From NCBI GenBank assembly GCA_000169355.1, contig AAXX01000001.1, positions 930,001 through 994,000 of the forward strand: 64,000 bases of DNA, written 5' to 3'. The notes beneath the pieces are model-generated. The model was given only the letters and a program-made list of their open reading frames with translations, was not told the DNA's origin and made no database searches. Below are positions 1 to 8,257 of the stretch, in pieces; within the stretch, counting starts at the first letter, position 1, and the number at the start of each line of letters is the position of its first letter. The translations under genes were made by a program, and so were the position numbers. The stretch comes from Flavobacteria bacterium BAL38. GTDB lineage: Bacteria; Bacteroidota; Bacteroidia; Flavobacteriales; Flavobacteriaceae.

Positions 1-575
1 GTGGCTCTATGTTTTCTGGTAAAACTGAAGAATTGATTCGCCGATTAAAGCGCGCTCAATTTGCTAAACAAAAAGTCGAAATCTTTAAACCGGCTGTAGA
101 CACGAGATACCATGACGAAATGGTAGTTTCTCACGATTCCAATGAAATTCGTTCTACACCAGTTCCTGTTGCTGAAAATATTCGAATTTTAGCACAAGGT
201 TGCGATGTAGTGGGCATAGATGAAGCGCAATTTTTTGACGAAGAAATTGTTGCCGTTTGTAATGATTTAGCCAATTCGGGAATTCGAGTAATTGTTGCTG
301 GTTTGGATATGGATTTTAAAGGAAATCCGTTCGGACCAATGCCAGCGCTTATGGCTACAGCTGAATATGTTACCAAAGTTCACGCGGTTTGTACACGCAC
401 TGGAAATTTAGCGCATTATAGTTTTAGAAAATCTGATGACAAAAGATTGGTTATGCTTGGTGAAACTGAAGAATACGAACCATTAAGCCGTGCAGCCTAT
501 TTTAAAGCAATACGCGAAAACATGGAAGTGAAAGATGTTGAAATTTTAAACAAGCAAAAAGACAATAACACATAA
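1..575 (+). CDS. tdk: Thymidine kinase, type II (5' partial)
   Basis: Phosphorylates thymidine with ATP in the pyrimidine salvage pathway (cytosol). The reading frame is open to the window edge. The codons before the first in-window ATG (position 9) encode Gly-Ser, which with the following residues completes the Walker A loop GSMFSGKT, so the true start lies upstream. The [11 protein letters not shown] segment is the Walker B/catalytic-acid region and the C-terminal [14 protein letters not shown] matches the thymidine-binding lasso. Oddity: the structural zinc site of classic type II kinases uses two CxxC pairs, but here only the Cys at 389-391 (AVCTRTG) remains and the last pair reads SRAA, so the zinc site is probably lost. 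The stop codon is followed after 1 bp by murF-alr, so the two are probably cotranscribed. Confidence 0.95.
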   Translation, partial: GSMFSGKTEELIRRLKRAQFAKQKVEIFKPAVDTRYHDEMVVSHDSNEIRSTPVPVAENIRILAQGCDVVGIDEAQFFDEEIVAVCNDLANSGIRVIVAGLDMDFKGNPFGPMPALMATAEYVTKVHAVCTRTGNLAHYSFRKSDDKRLVMLGETEEYEPLSRAAYFKAIRENMEVKDVEILNKQKDNNT

Positions 576-576
576 A

Positions 577-3021
577 TTGAATCTCACTATTACCCATATC
601 ATTTCATTTTGTAAAGGCGTTTTTCACGGAAATTCGACTGAATTTACCGCAAGTCACATTTCGATAGACAGCCGTTCGTTGCAAAATGGAAATAACACTT
701 TATTTTTTGCCATCAAAGGACAAAACCACGATGCGCATTTGTATATAGAAGAATTGATTTCAAAAGGCGTTCGTTATTTTGTAGTGGAATATATTCCAGA
801 ACATTTGTATGAAAAAGCGAATTTTATTATCGTTGAAAATTCGTTAAAAGCATTACAACAAACTGCGATTGGGTATCGAAAAAAATTCGATTTTCCATTT
901 GTGGGAATTACCGGAAGCAACGGAAAAACCATCGTGAAAGAATGGTTGAATTTCCTGTTGAGCCCGAATCATTTGATTGTTCGAAACCCGAAAAGTTATA
1001 ATTCGCAAGTTGGAGTTCCCTTATCGGTTTTAGGCGTAGAAGGAATATATGATTTTGGACTTTTTGAAACCGGAATTTCGTTACCCAACGAAATGTTCCA
1101 ATTGGAAAAAATAATTGCTCCAAAATATGGCATTTTAACCAATATTGGGGCAGCACACGATGAAGGTTTTCCAAATCGTGAAGCCAAAATCAAAGAAAAA
1201 ATTAAACTTTTTGAAAATTGTACCGACATTTTTTTAGAAAAAAACGAAAGTATTGAGGTTTTACTTTCAAACAAAATTCAAAAACACACGTGGAGTTTTT
1301 CTGATGAAACTGCACATCTTTTGGTTACGCAAAAAAAAGAAAACAACACAACGCAATTAACTTTTAAAAACAGTACTACTTCTTTTAGTGTTATTGTTCC
1401 TTTTTCTGATGCTAATTCTATTGAAAACGCAATTACTTGTGTAAATTTTATGCTTTTTCTAAACGAAGACATTTCATTTATTCAAAAGAGAGTTGGTGAA
1501 TTATATCCTGTAGAATTAAGACTTCAGGCAAAAAAAGGAATCAACAATTGCTTGGTTATAGACGATAGTTACTCCTTAGATTATCCGTCACTAAAAATAG
1601 CATTAGATTTTTTAGAACAACAAAAATTACACGATAAAAAAACAATTATACTTTCTGATATTTTTAATAGTGGAATTGCATCAGAAACTTTATATAATCA
1701 GGTTAAAAATTTACTTTCCAAAAATAAAATCGGTCGTATAATTACAATTGGCGAAATAATAAACAAGCATTTAAAAGATTTGCCAAATGTAATTTCTTTT
1801 GCCACAACACAAGAATTTTTACAGCAATTCAACACACAATCGTTTCAAAACGAAACCATATTAGTAAAAGGATCTCGTAGTTTTAACTTTCATGAAATTG
1901 TGGTTTTGTTGGAAGAAAAAAATCACGAAACCATATTAGAAATCAACTTAGATGCGATTAGTCACAACCTGAATTTCTACAAATCTAAACTAAAACACGA
2001 CACCAAAATTATGGTCATGGTGAAAGCGTTTGGTTACGGAAATGGCGGGTATGAAATTGCGAAATTACTCGAACATCATAAAGTTGATTACTTAGGTGTG
2101 GCTTTTGCCGATGAAGGGATCGAATTACGAAAAGCCGGAATTACGACTCCAATTATGGTTTTAAATCCGGAAAATAGTAGTTTTAGAGCCATGATTGCTT
2201 ACAATTTAGAACCCGAAATTTATTCGATTACCGGTTTACAAGCTTTTCTTAAAATTGCTCAAGAACAAAATATTTCAAATTATCCGATTCATATAAAATT
2301 AGATACCGGAATGCATCGTTTAGGGTTTGAAATGCCTCAAATGGATGAATTGGTATCTTTGTTAAAAAACAACAACTTTATTAAAATAAAAAGTGTTTTT
2401 TCTCACTTGGCTGCGAGTGACGACAAAAAATTAAATGAATTTACACAATTACAATTTCAACGATTTGATGAAATGTATAATGCTATTGCCGCTGTGCTTT
2501 CCTACATTCCAATTCGTCACATTTTAAACACGTCTGGTATTTTTAATTATCCCGAAAAACAAATGGAAATGGCGCGATTAGGGATTGGTTTGTATGGAAT
2601 TGGAAATTCGGAACAAGAATTACAAACGCTAGAAAATGTAAGCACCTTAAAAACAATCATTTCACAAATAAGAGAAGTTTTACCGGGAGAAAGTATTGGT
2701 TACAGCCGAAAATACAGCGTAACTAAAAAAATGAAAGTCGCTACCATTCCTATTGGTTATGCAGACGGAATAAAAAGAGCTTGGGGAAACGAAAAAGGCT
2801 ATGTTATTATAAACAATGAAAAAGCTACGATTTTAGGATCCATTTGTATGGACATGATGATGGTGGATGTTACGAATATTTCCTGCAATACCGGAGATGA
2901 AGTGATTGTTTTTGGAAAAAATCCAAAAGTAACCGAAATGGCGAGTGTTATTGGCACGATTCCGTATGAAATTCTGACTGGGATTTCGCAACGTGTAAAG
3001 CGAATTTTCTACAAAAATTAA
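577..3021 (+). CDS. murF-alr: Bifunctional UDP-MurNAc-tripeptide:D-Ala-D-Ala ligase / alanine racemase
   Basis: A fusion of two consecutive peptidoglycan precursor enzymes. The N-terminal half (about residues 1-450) is MurF: a substrate-binding domain with SIDSRSL, then the ATP loop GITGSNGKT at residues 110-118, followed by the Mur central and C-terminal domains. The C-terminal half (about 455-814) is a fold-type III PLP alanine racemase: MVKAFGYGNG contains the PLP lysine (K483), and IGYSRKY probably carries the second catalytic tyrosine. Alr supplies D-Ala, and MurF adds the D-Ala-D-Ala dipeptide. The start is TTG at 577, 1 bp after the tdk stop; no better ATG preserves the N-terminal MurF domain. 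The fusion is known in Bacteroidota. A short spacer separates it from mscL. Confidence 0.96.
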   Translation: MNLTITHIISFCKGVFHGNSTEFTASHISIDSRSLQNGNNTLFFAIKGQNHDAHLYIEELISKGVRYFVVEYIPEHLYEKANFIIVENSLKALQQTAIGYRKKFDFPFVGITGSNGKTIVKEWLNFLLSPNHLIVRNPKSYNSQVGVPLSVLGVEGIYDFGLFETGISLPNEMFQLEKIIAPKYGILTNIGAAHDEGFPNREAKIKEKIKLFENCTDIFLEKNESIEVLLSNKIQKHTWSFSDETAHLLVTQKKENNTTQLTFKNSTTSFSVIVPFSDANSIENAITCVNFMLFLNEDISFIQKRVGELYPVELRLQAKKGINNCLVIDDSYSLDYPSLKIALDFLEQQKLHDKKTIILSDIFNSGIASETLYNQVKNLLSKNKIGRIITIGEIINKHLKDLPNVISFATTQEFLQQFNTQSFQNETILVKGSRSFNFHEIVVLLEEKNHETILEINLDAISHNLNFYKSKLKHDTKIMVMVKAFGYGNGGYEIAKLLEHHKVDYLGVAFADEGIELRKAGITTPIMVLNPENSSFRAMIAYNLEPEIYSITGLQAFLKIAQEQNISNYPIHIKLDTGMHRLGFEMPQMDELVSLLKNNNFIKIKSVFSHLAASDDKKLNEFTQLQFQRFDEMYNAIAAVLSYIPIRHILNTSGIFNYPEKQMEMARLGIGLYGIGNSEQELQTLENVSTLKTIISQIREVLPGESIGYSRKYSVTKKMKVATIPIGYADGIKRAWGNEKGYVIINNEKATILGSICMDMMMVDVTNISCNTGDEVIVFGKNPKVTEMASVIGTIPYEILTGISQRVKRIFYKN

Positions 3022-3088
3022 CATTTTGTTTTAAATTTTGTATATTCGTAATACTAAAATTAAAACTAACTCTTAAAAAATTAAAACT

Positions 3089-3466
3089 ATGGGAATGATT
3101 TCAGAATTTAAAGATTTTATTGCTAAAGGTAACGCAATGGACTTGGCTGTCGGAGTAATTATTGGAGCTTCATTTGGAGCAATTGTAAACTCTTTGGTTT
3201 CAGATGTAATAACACCAGCCTTATTAAACCCAGCCTTAAAAGCAGCTCAAGTTGAAGATTTAGCCGGATTAAAAACCGATGGTGGTATTTTATATGGTAA
3301 ATTTTTAGCAGCTGTTATTAGTTTCTTAGTTATTGCCTTTGTTATCTTTTTATTAGTAAAAGCAATGAACAGCATGAAGAAAAAACAAGAACCAGCTCCA
3401 GCGGCTCCATCAGGACCTACACAAGAGCAATTGTTAGCTGAAATTAGAGATTTATTAAAAAAATAG
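3089..3466 (+). CDS. mscL: Large-conductance mechanosensitive channel
   Basis: Inner-membrane channel that opens under membrane tension and releases solutes on osmotic downshock. The 125-residue length is typical of the family. The N-terminal amphipathic segment MGMISEFKDFIAKGNAMDLAVGVIIGASFG leads into pore helix TM1 (about residues 18-45), followed by a periplasmic loop with the GGILYGKF motif, TM2 (about 70-95), and a charged C-terminal bundle after an Ala/Pro linker (KKKQEPAPAAPSG). Written in pieces of the family signature: FKDFIAKGNAMDLAVGVIIG. It lies 67 bp after murF-alr and is followed by a strong hairpin terminator. A TATATTCG sequence at 3041-3048 is one base off the -7 consensus, so the gene may have its own promoter. 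Confidence 0.95.
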   Translation: MGMISEFKDFIAKGNAMDLAVGVIIGASFGAIVNSLVSDVITPALLNPALKAAQVEDLAGLKTDGGILYGKFLAAVISFLVIAFVIFLLVKAMNSMKKKQEPAPAAPSGPTQEQLLAEIRDLLKK

Positions 3467-3498
3467 TCGATACCGCTACATTATATATTCTAACTAAA

Positions 3499-3524
3499 CC
3501 CCGATTAGTCGGGGTATTTTTTTT
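3499..3524 (+). terminator. Rho-independent terminator after mscL
   Basis: Perfect 6-bp stem CCCCGA (3499-3504) and TCGGGG (3509-3514) with a TTAG loop, followed by TATTTTTTTT. Confidence 0.9.
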
Positions 3525-3594
3525 GCATTCCCGTTCCAAATCGAAACTTTTGTTATAATTTCATCAATATTTGCGAAGTCATTTGATTATTCTA

Positions 3595-3602
3595 TATTTT
3601 TG
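3595..3602 (+). promoter_or_regulatory. -7 promoter element of asd
   Basis: TATTTTTG, followed by CA, matches the Bacteroidota -7 consensus TAnnTTTG. It lies 24 nt before the asd ATG at 3627. Confidence 0.6.
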
Positions 3603-3626
3603 CATCATTAAATAACACACATCAAA

Positions 3627-4616
3627 ATGAGAGTAGCTGTAGTAGGCGCTACCGGAATGGTAGGCGAAATAATGCTTCAAGTATTAGCAGAACGTAATTT
3701 TCCTGTAACAGAGTTAATTCCAGTTGCTTCTGAAAAATCAGTTGGAAAAGAAATCGAATGGAAAGGGAACACATACAAAGTAGTAGGTTTACAAACCGCT
3801 GTAGATATGAAACCCGAGATTGCTTTGTTTTCGGCAGGTGGAGAAACTTCTTTAGAGTGGGCTCCGAAATTTGCTGCTGCAGGAACAACCGTAATCGACA
3901 ATTCTTCAGCTTGGCGTATGGATGCCACTAAAAAATTAGTAGTTCCAGAAATCAATGCATCGATTTTAACTAAAGAAGACAAAATTATTGCGAATCCAAA
4001 CTGTTCTACGATTCAAATGGTAATGGTTCTAGCACCTTTACATGCTAAATATGACATCAAACGTATTGTAGTTTCAACATATCAATCTATTACAGGAACT
4101 GGAGTAAAAGCAGTGCGTCAGTTAGAAAACGAATATGCAGGCATTCAAGATGAAATGGCGTATAAATACCCTATTCACCGAAATGCGATTCCTCAATGTG
4201 ATAGTTTTGAAGAAAACGGTTACACCAAAGAAGAAATGAAATTGGTGCGCGAAACGCAAAAAATCTTAAACGACAACACCATTGCCGTAACAGCAACTGC
4301 CATTCGTATTCCAGTGGTTGGCGGACACAGTGAAGCGGTTAACGTTCAGTTTGAGAATGATTTTGATGTAAACGAAGTGCGTCAAATTTTACACAACACG
4401 CCAGGTGTAACAGTTCAAGATAATTTAGACACGTATTCATATCCAATGCCAATTTACGCGCAAGGAAAAGACGATGTTTTTGTAGGAAGAATCAGAAGAG
4501 ATGAAAGCCAACCCAACACATTAAACATGTGGATTGTAGCGGATAACTTAAGAAAAGGAGCAGCTACAAACACAATTCAAATTGCGGAATATTTGGTTGC
4601 AAATCATCTAGTATAA
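3627..4616 (+). CDS. asd: Aspartate-semialdehyde dehydrogenase
   Basis: Reduces aspartyl-4-phosphate to aspartate semialdehyde with NADPH, the branch point to lysine/diaminopimelate, threonine and methionine. The N-terminal dinucleotide-binding loop is VVGATGMVG. The catalytic cysteine is C126 in NPNCSTIQM, and the substrate-binding histidine region is VGGHSEAVNV. The 329-residue length is normal. It is transcribed alone, with a -7 element upstream and a structured, repeat-rich spacer downstream that probably ends the transcript. Confidence 0.96.
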   Translation: MRVAVVGATGMVGEIMLQVLAERNFPVTELIPVASEKSVGKEIEWKGNTYKVVGLQTAVDMKPEIALFSAGGETSLEWAPKFAAAGTTVIDNSSAWRMDATKKLVVPEINASILTKEDKIIANPNCSTIQMVMVLAPLHAKYDIKRIVVSTYQSITGTGVKAVRQLENEYAGIQDEMAYKYPIHRNAIPQCDSFEENGYTKEEMKLVRETQKILNDNTIAVTATAIRIPVVGGHSEAVNVQFENDFDVNEVRQILHNTPGVTVQDNLDTYSYPMPIYAQGKDDVFVGRIRRDESQPNTLNMWIVADNLRKGAATNTIQIAEYLVANHLV

Positions 4617-4622
4617 ATTTTA

Positions 4623-4680
4623 GCCACAGATTACACAGATTAACACGGATTGAATCCTTTTGAATCTATAAATCCGTGGC
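4623..4680. repeat. Imperfect inverted repeat with tandem ACA-GATT units
   Basis: The arms GCCACAGATT (4623-4632) and AATCCGTGGC (4671-4680) pair with one mismatch. The left arm runs on into the near-repeats cagattacacagatt and aacacggatt. I recall elements of this wording (GCCAC...GATTaACAC) from intergenic spacers of many Bacteroidota genomes, but cannot count copies here. The region is non-coding. Confidence 0.6.
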
Positions 4681-4692
4681 AAAAAAACAAAC

Positions 4693-4757
4693 AACCACGA
4701 ACTAGCGAATAAGTCATCAAAACTTAAAAAATCGTTAATTCGTGGTTTCTTTTTTAG
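4693..4757 (+). terminator. Long hairpin with T-rich tail, repeat-like
   Basis: AACCACGAACTAGCGA (from about 4693) pairs imperfectly with TCGTTAATTCGTGGTT (4732-4747), which is followed by TCTTTTTT. It can end asd transcription, and its wording suggests a second dispersed repeat element beside the first. Confidence 0.6.
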
Positions 4758-4774
4758 CTTATCCTTAAAAGCTG

Positions 4775-4782
4775 TATATTTG
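4775..4782 (+). promoter_or_regulatory. -7 promoter element of the His/Cys-rich gene
   Basis: TATATTTG is a full match to TAnnTTTG. It overlaps the earlier candidate start GTG at 4782, so translation should begin at GTG 4788 or later. The leader would be very short or absent. Confidence 0.6.
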
Positions 4783-4787
4783 TGGTT

Positions 4788-5132
4788 GTGAAAAAGAAGC
4801 TACTTTATATAAATATTGGACTGATGCTGGCAGTATTATTTACTGTTTGTTATCAATCTATACATGCTTTTTCTCACGAACACCATGTTAAAACAGAATG
4901 TTGTGATGATTTGCATCATGTAACATTTAAATCTTCTGAAAAAACGTTTACCGAAAGTGAAAATTGCCCTGTTTGTGATTTCAAATTCGTGGCTTTTCTT
5001 TCACCAGAAGTTTTACATTTTAATTTTATTCCTTCTTTTTACGAAATTCCCTATGAATTCAACAGTAATGAAACTTGCATTACGTTTGAAGGAAATTCGT
5101 TCTACCTTCGAGGTCCACCTGTTTTAGTTTAA
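4788..5132 (+). CDS. Small exported His/Cys-rich protein, DUF2946-like, of a metal-uptake-type operon
   Basis: A 114-residue protein of unknown function. GTG 4788 is chosen because it gives a signal peptide (KKK, then LLYINIGLMLAVLFTVCY) and because GTG 4782 lies inside the -7 element. After the hydrophobic segment comes HAFSHEHH, then ECCDDLHH, then CPVCDF. This spacing of His clusters and a CPxC motif resembles DUF2946-type small proteins that sit beside TonB-dependent copper or zinc receptors; that assignment is by eye. It lies 64 bp before a TonB receptor on the same strand. The likely role is periplasmic metal handling next to the receptor. It may also be anchored to the inner membrane if the signal is not cleaved. 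Confidence 0.7.
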   Translation: MKKKLLYINIGLMLAVLFTVCYQSIHAFSHEHHVKTECCDDLHHVTFKSSEKTFTESENCPVCDFKFVAFLSPEVLHFNFIPSFYEIPYEFNSNETCITFEGNSFYLRGPPVLV

Positions 5133-5196
5133 CTATTTAATACGATTTCATTACAAAAAATAATGATACGTTGTTGTTACATTTAAACTAAAAGAA

Positions 5197-7578
5197 ATGC
5201 GATTCTTATCGATATTATTTTTCTTTTTGGTTGGCTTTTTCGGATATGCTCAAGTTACTATTAAAGGAGTAATTTCAGACGAAAATGGTTTGCCATTAAG
5301 AGATGCACACGTACATATTGCCAATAAAACAACTTCTACAGACGCAAACGGAAGTTATGTTTTATCGGACATTCCAAAAGGGAAGCAAAAACTCTATATT
5401 TCGTTTATAGGATACTTTGCTATTGATGAAACCATTGACATTTCTAGTGATTTAACACTAAATCGTAAATTGAAATTAGATGTTACTAAATTAGAAGATG
5501 TTACTATTCAACAAACTACAAATAGTAAAAGTGAAAGTAGTAACGAACAAGTTTTGAAGAGCGCTACCATTGAAAAATTTAGTAATCAAACGCTAGGCGA
5601 TGCCTTAAAGGAAGTGTCAGGAGTTTCTGTTTTAAAAACAGGAAGTACCATTGTAAAACCCGTAATTAACGGCTTACACAGTAGCAGAGTTCCCATAATA
5701 AACAATAATGTAAGATTAGAAGACCAACAATGGGGAACAGAACACGCTCCAAATTTCGACATTAATTCGGCTGGGAAAATCACAGTGATTAAAGGCGCTT
5801 CGGCCTTGCAATATGGTGGTGATGCGATTGGCGGAATTGTTGTAATCGAACCCGAAGTAATTAAAAAAGATACTTTGGTTGGAAAAACAATTGTCAACTT
5901 AGCTTCTAACGGAATGGGCGGAAGCTTGAGTTCAAGTCTTCAAAAAGGAAATCGTTATGGTTGGAGTTGGAATGCTTTAGGCACTTTCAAATACTTAGGA
6001 GATCGCGAAACACCAGATTATGTGTTGTCCAATTCTGGAAATCGAGAACAAAATTTTTCAGGAGGCATTCGTTATGCTCAAGAAAAATATAATTTCAATG
6101 CGATGTACAGTTTTTACAATGCACAAATTGGAATCATCAAAGCATCTCATATTGGAAATGTAAATGATTTATACAATTCCATCAACAACCAACAACCAAG
6201 CGTAATTGAGCCTTTTAGCTACTCGATTAACGCCCCAAAACAAGAAGTGCAACATCATTTAGCAAAAATTAATTATCAAAGATGGCTAAATGATAATAGT
6301 TCGTTAGATTTTCAATACGCATTTCAATTTAACAACCGTTTGGAATTTGATATTAGAAGAACAAGTGCAAACACAGACAAAGCGGCTTTAGATTTACAAT
6401 TGGCTACGCATACTTTTTTAACCGATTACAAAACTTCTATTGGAAACTGGAAAATAAAATCGGGTCTAAATTTAGGTTACCAAAATAATTTTGCGAATCC
6501 AAAAACAGGAGTTCGACCATTAATTCCGAGTTATCAAAAATTGGATGCCGGTTTATATGGAATTGCCGTTTATAAAATTGACAACGCCACTTCATTAGAA
6601 TCGGGAATTCGTTATGATTTTTCGACTATTGAAGCGACAAAATATTATTTAAAATCAAGATGGACCGAACGAGGTTATGATGCTGAATTTTCTGATTTTA
6701 TAGTGGGTGACGAAGGCAATCAATGGCTTACAAAACCAACTTTTGATTATCATAATGTTTCGGCAAATGTTGGATTGAAAAAGCAATTTCATCATGAAAT
6801 GGAATGGTTGGTTAATGTAAGTTTGGCTTCAAGAAATCCAAATCCATCCGAATTATTTAGCGATGGATTACATCATTCTACCGGTCAAATTGAATTAGGT
6901 GATTTACGTTTAAAAAAGGAACAAGCCTTTAAATTCAATACCACTTTTAAGAAAGATTGGAAATCGTTTGTCATTCAATTAAATCCGTTTATTAACCGAA
7001 TTTCAAATTTTATGTATTTGCAACCTACTGGTTTTGAAACTACTATTCGTGGCGCTTTTCCAGTTTGGGAATACAAACAAACAGAAGCTTTGTTAACTGG
7101 TTTTGATGTCAACACCAAATGGACTATTTCGAATCATTTCTCACACGAATTAGGAATGGCTTATGTAAACGGGCAAAATCTTAGTACTGATGAGTATTTA
7201 ATAGACATGCCGCCATTTGTCATCAATAATAAAATTCAATATAAAAATGACTCTTGGTTCCATTTTGTGTCCGAGATAAAAAGTGAATTGGTTTTCAGTC
7301 AAAATCAATTTCCAAATTATAATTTTGAAACGAATATCATTGTAAATAATTTATTAACACCTGTTACTGTTGATATTAGTTCGCCACCAAAAGGCTATCA
7401 TTTATTACATTTGTATAGTGAAATGACTTTTAATATCAATAAAAAAAATAGCTTAACCACTTCATTTAGTATCCAAAATATTGCTAACACAACGTATCGA
7501 GATTACCTAAATCGTCAACGTTTTTTTGTAGACGAAATGGGTAGAAATATTCAAATTCAATTAAAATTTAATTATTAA
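5197..7578 (+). CDS. TonB-dependent outer-membrane receptor, probably for a metal
   Basis: Outer-membrane beta-barrel importer powered by TonB. The order is: signal peptide (residues 1-19, ending GYAQ), a carboxypeptidase-regulatory-like beta-sandwich (about 20-100, typical of Bacteroidota receptors), a plug (about 115-225, including LGDALKEVSGVSVLKTG and the GASALQYGGDAIGGIVV closing segment), then a barrel to residue 793 ending in an aromatic residue (KFNY). There is no SusD partner nearby, so glycan uptake is unlikely. The plug segment with QQWGTEHAPNFD recalls ZnuD-type zinc receptors (family knowledge, by eye). The gene is flanked by a His/Cys-rich protein and a lipoprotein, which supports a metal substrate. 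The substrate itself is not proven. Confidence 0.9.
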   Translation: MRFLSILFFFLVGFFGYAQVTIKGVISDENGLPLRDAHVHIANKTTSTDANGSYVLSDIPKGKQKLYISFIGYFAIDETIDISSDLTLNRKLKLDVTKLEDVTIQQTTNSKSESSNEQVLKSATIEKFSNQTLGDALKEVSGVSVLKTGSTIVKPVINGLHSSRVPIINNNVRLEDQQWGTEHAPNFDINSAGKITVIKGASALQYGGDAIGGIVVIEPEVIKKDTLVGKTIVNLASNGMGGSLSSSLQKGNRYGWSWNALGTFKYLGDRETPDYVLSNSGNREQNFSGGIRYAQEKYNFNAMYSFYNAQIGIIKASHIGNVNDLYNSINNQQPSVIEPFSYSINAPKQEVQHHLAKINYQRWLNDNSSLDFQYAFQFNNRLEFDIRRTSANTDKAALDLQLATHTFLTDYKTSIGNWKIKSGLNLGYQNNFANPKTGVRPLIPSYQKLDAGLYGIAVYKIDNATSLESGIRYDFSTIEATKYYLKSRWTERGYDAEFSDFIVGDEGNQWLTKPTFDYHNVSANVGLKKQFHHEMEWLVNVSLASRNPNPSELFSDGLHHSTGQIELGDLRLKKEQAFKFNTTFKKDWKSFVIQLNPFINRISNFMYLQPTGFETTIRGAFPVWEYKQTEALLTGFDVNTKWTISNHFSHELGMAYVNGQNLSTDEYLIDMPPFVINNKIQYKNDSWFHFVSEIKSELVFSQNQFPNYNFETNIIVNNLLTPVTVDISSPPKGYHLLHLYSEMTFNINKKNSLTTSFSIQNIANTTYRDYLNRQRFFVDEMGRNIQIQLKFNY

Positions 7579-7589
7579 AAAATCACATC

Positions 7590-8150
7590 ATGAAAAATTT
7601 AAAACTTATCGCCTTATTTGTAATTCCTGCATTAATTTTAACTTCTTGCTCTAACGAAGATACCGTTGTAAATGAAGAAGAAGTTATTACAACTGTAACG
7701 ACAACATTAACCGGTGGAGGGCAAGTTATTACCTTAACTTCAAGAGATTTAGATGGCGATGGTCCAAATGCACCTATAGTAACTGTTTCAGGAAACTTAG
7801 TATCCGGAACCACTTATACGGGAACAACAACATTTTCAAACGAATTAGCAGATCCTGCAGAAGATATTACGGCTGAAATTTTAGAAGAAAACTTAGATCA
7901 CCAAGTATTTTACTTTTTAAACGCAACATTAGGAACCGTTACGTATGATCCTACTGATTTAGATTCAGAAGGAAATCCAATTGGTTTAAATTTTACTTTA
8001 GTAGCGGGAACTTCTGGCACAACAGGAACACTAACTGTTACTTTAAGACATTTACCAAATAAAACAGCTCCTGGAGTTAGTGATGGAAGTATTACCAATG
8101 CTGCTGGAAATACAGATGCAGAAGTTTACTTTCCACTAACTGTAAACTAA
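7590..8150 (+). CDS. Lipoprotein of unknown function in the TonB-receptor operon
   Basis: A 186-residue protein with a type II signal peptide (MKNLKLIALFVIPALILTSC, lipidated Cys at residue 20). The mature part is Thr/Gly/Asp-rich and looks like a small all-beta domain, with acidic runs (SRDLDGDGPN, DPTDLDSEG). It starts 11 bp after the receptor stop and the operon then ends in a perfect palindromic terminator, so it is very likely co-expressed with the receptor. It may be a surface- or periplasm-facing accessory that hands substrate to the receptor. I do not recognise a named family with confidence. Confidence 0.8.
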   Translation: MKNLKLIALFVIPALILTSCSNEDTVVNEEEVITTVTTTLTGGGQVITLTSRDLDGDGPNAPIVTVSGNLVSGTTYTGTTTFSNELADPAEDITAEILEENLDHQVFYFLNATLGTVTYDPTDLDSEGNPIGLNFTLVAGTSGTTGTLTVTLRHLPNKTAPGVSDGSITNAAGNTDAEVYFPLTVN

Positions 8151-8170
8151 ATATATTATTTTAAGATAAA

Positions 8171-8202
8171 AAACGACTGAAATTTCAGTCGTTTTTGTTT
8201 TT
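8171..8202 (+). terminator. Terminator of the TonB-receptor operon
   Basis: Perfect palindrome with 12-bp arms: AAACGACTGAAA (8171-8182) and TTTCAGTCGTTT (8183-8194), followed by a T-rich tract. Confidence 0.9.
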
Positions 8203-8228
8203 TAACAAATCTTTAAAACCCTTTTGAA

Positions 8229-8236
8229 TATCTTTG
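8229..8236 (+). promoter_or_regulatory. -7 promoter element of the prolyl oligopeptidase gene
   Basis: TATCTTTG, a full TAnnTTTG match 21 nt before ATG 8258. A possible TTG start at 8234 lies inside it and is therefore rejected. Confidence 0.65.
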
Positions 8237-8257
8237 TTATTCATCAATAAACAATTT

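Noticed and set aside
131..376. Antisense open frame within tdk
   Set aside because: It has no start signal or family resemblance; the plus strand encodes a clear thymidine kinase.
4623..4757. CRISPR array or riboswitch in the asd spacer
   Set aside because: Repeats are inverted and irregular, with no equal spacers and no known aptamer pattern; no CRISPR array is seen anywhere in the window.
8234..8257. Earlier TTG start for the prolyl oligopeptidase
   Set aside because: It lies inside the -7 element, and ATG 8258 gives a proper signal peptide.
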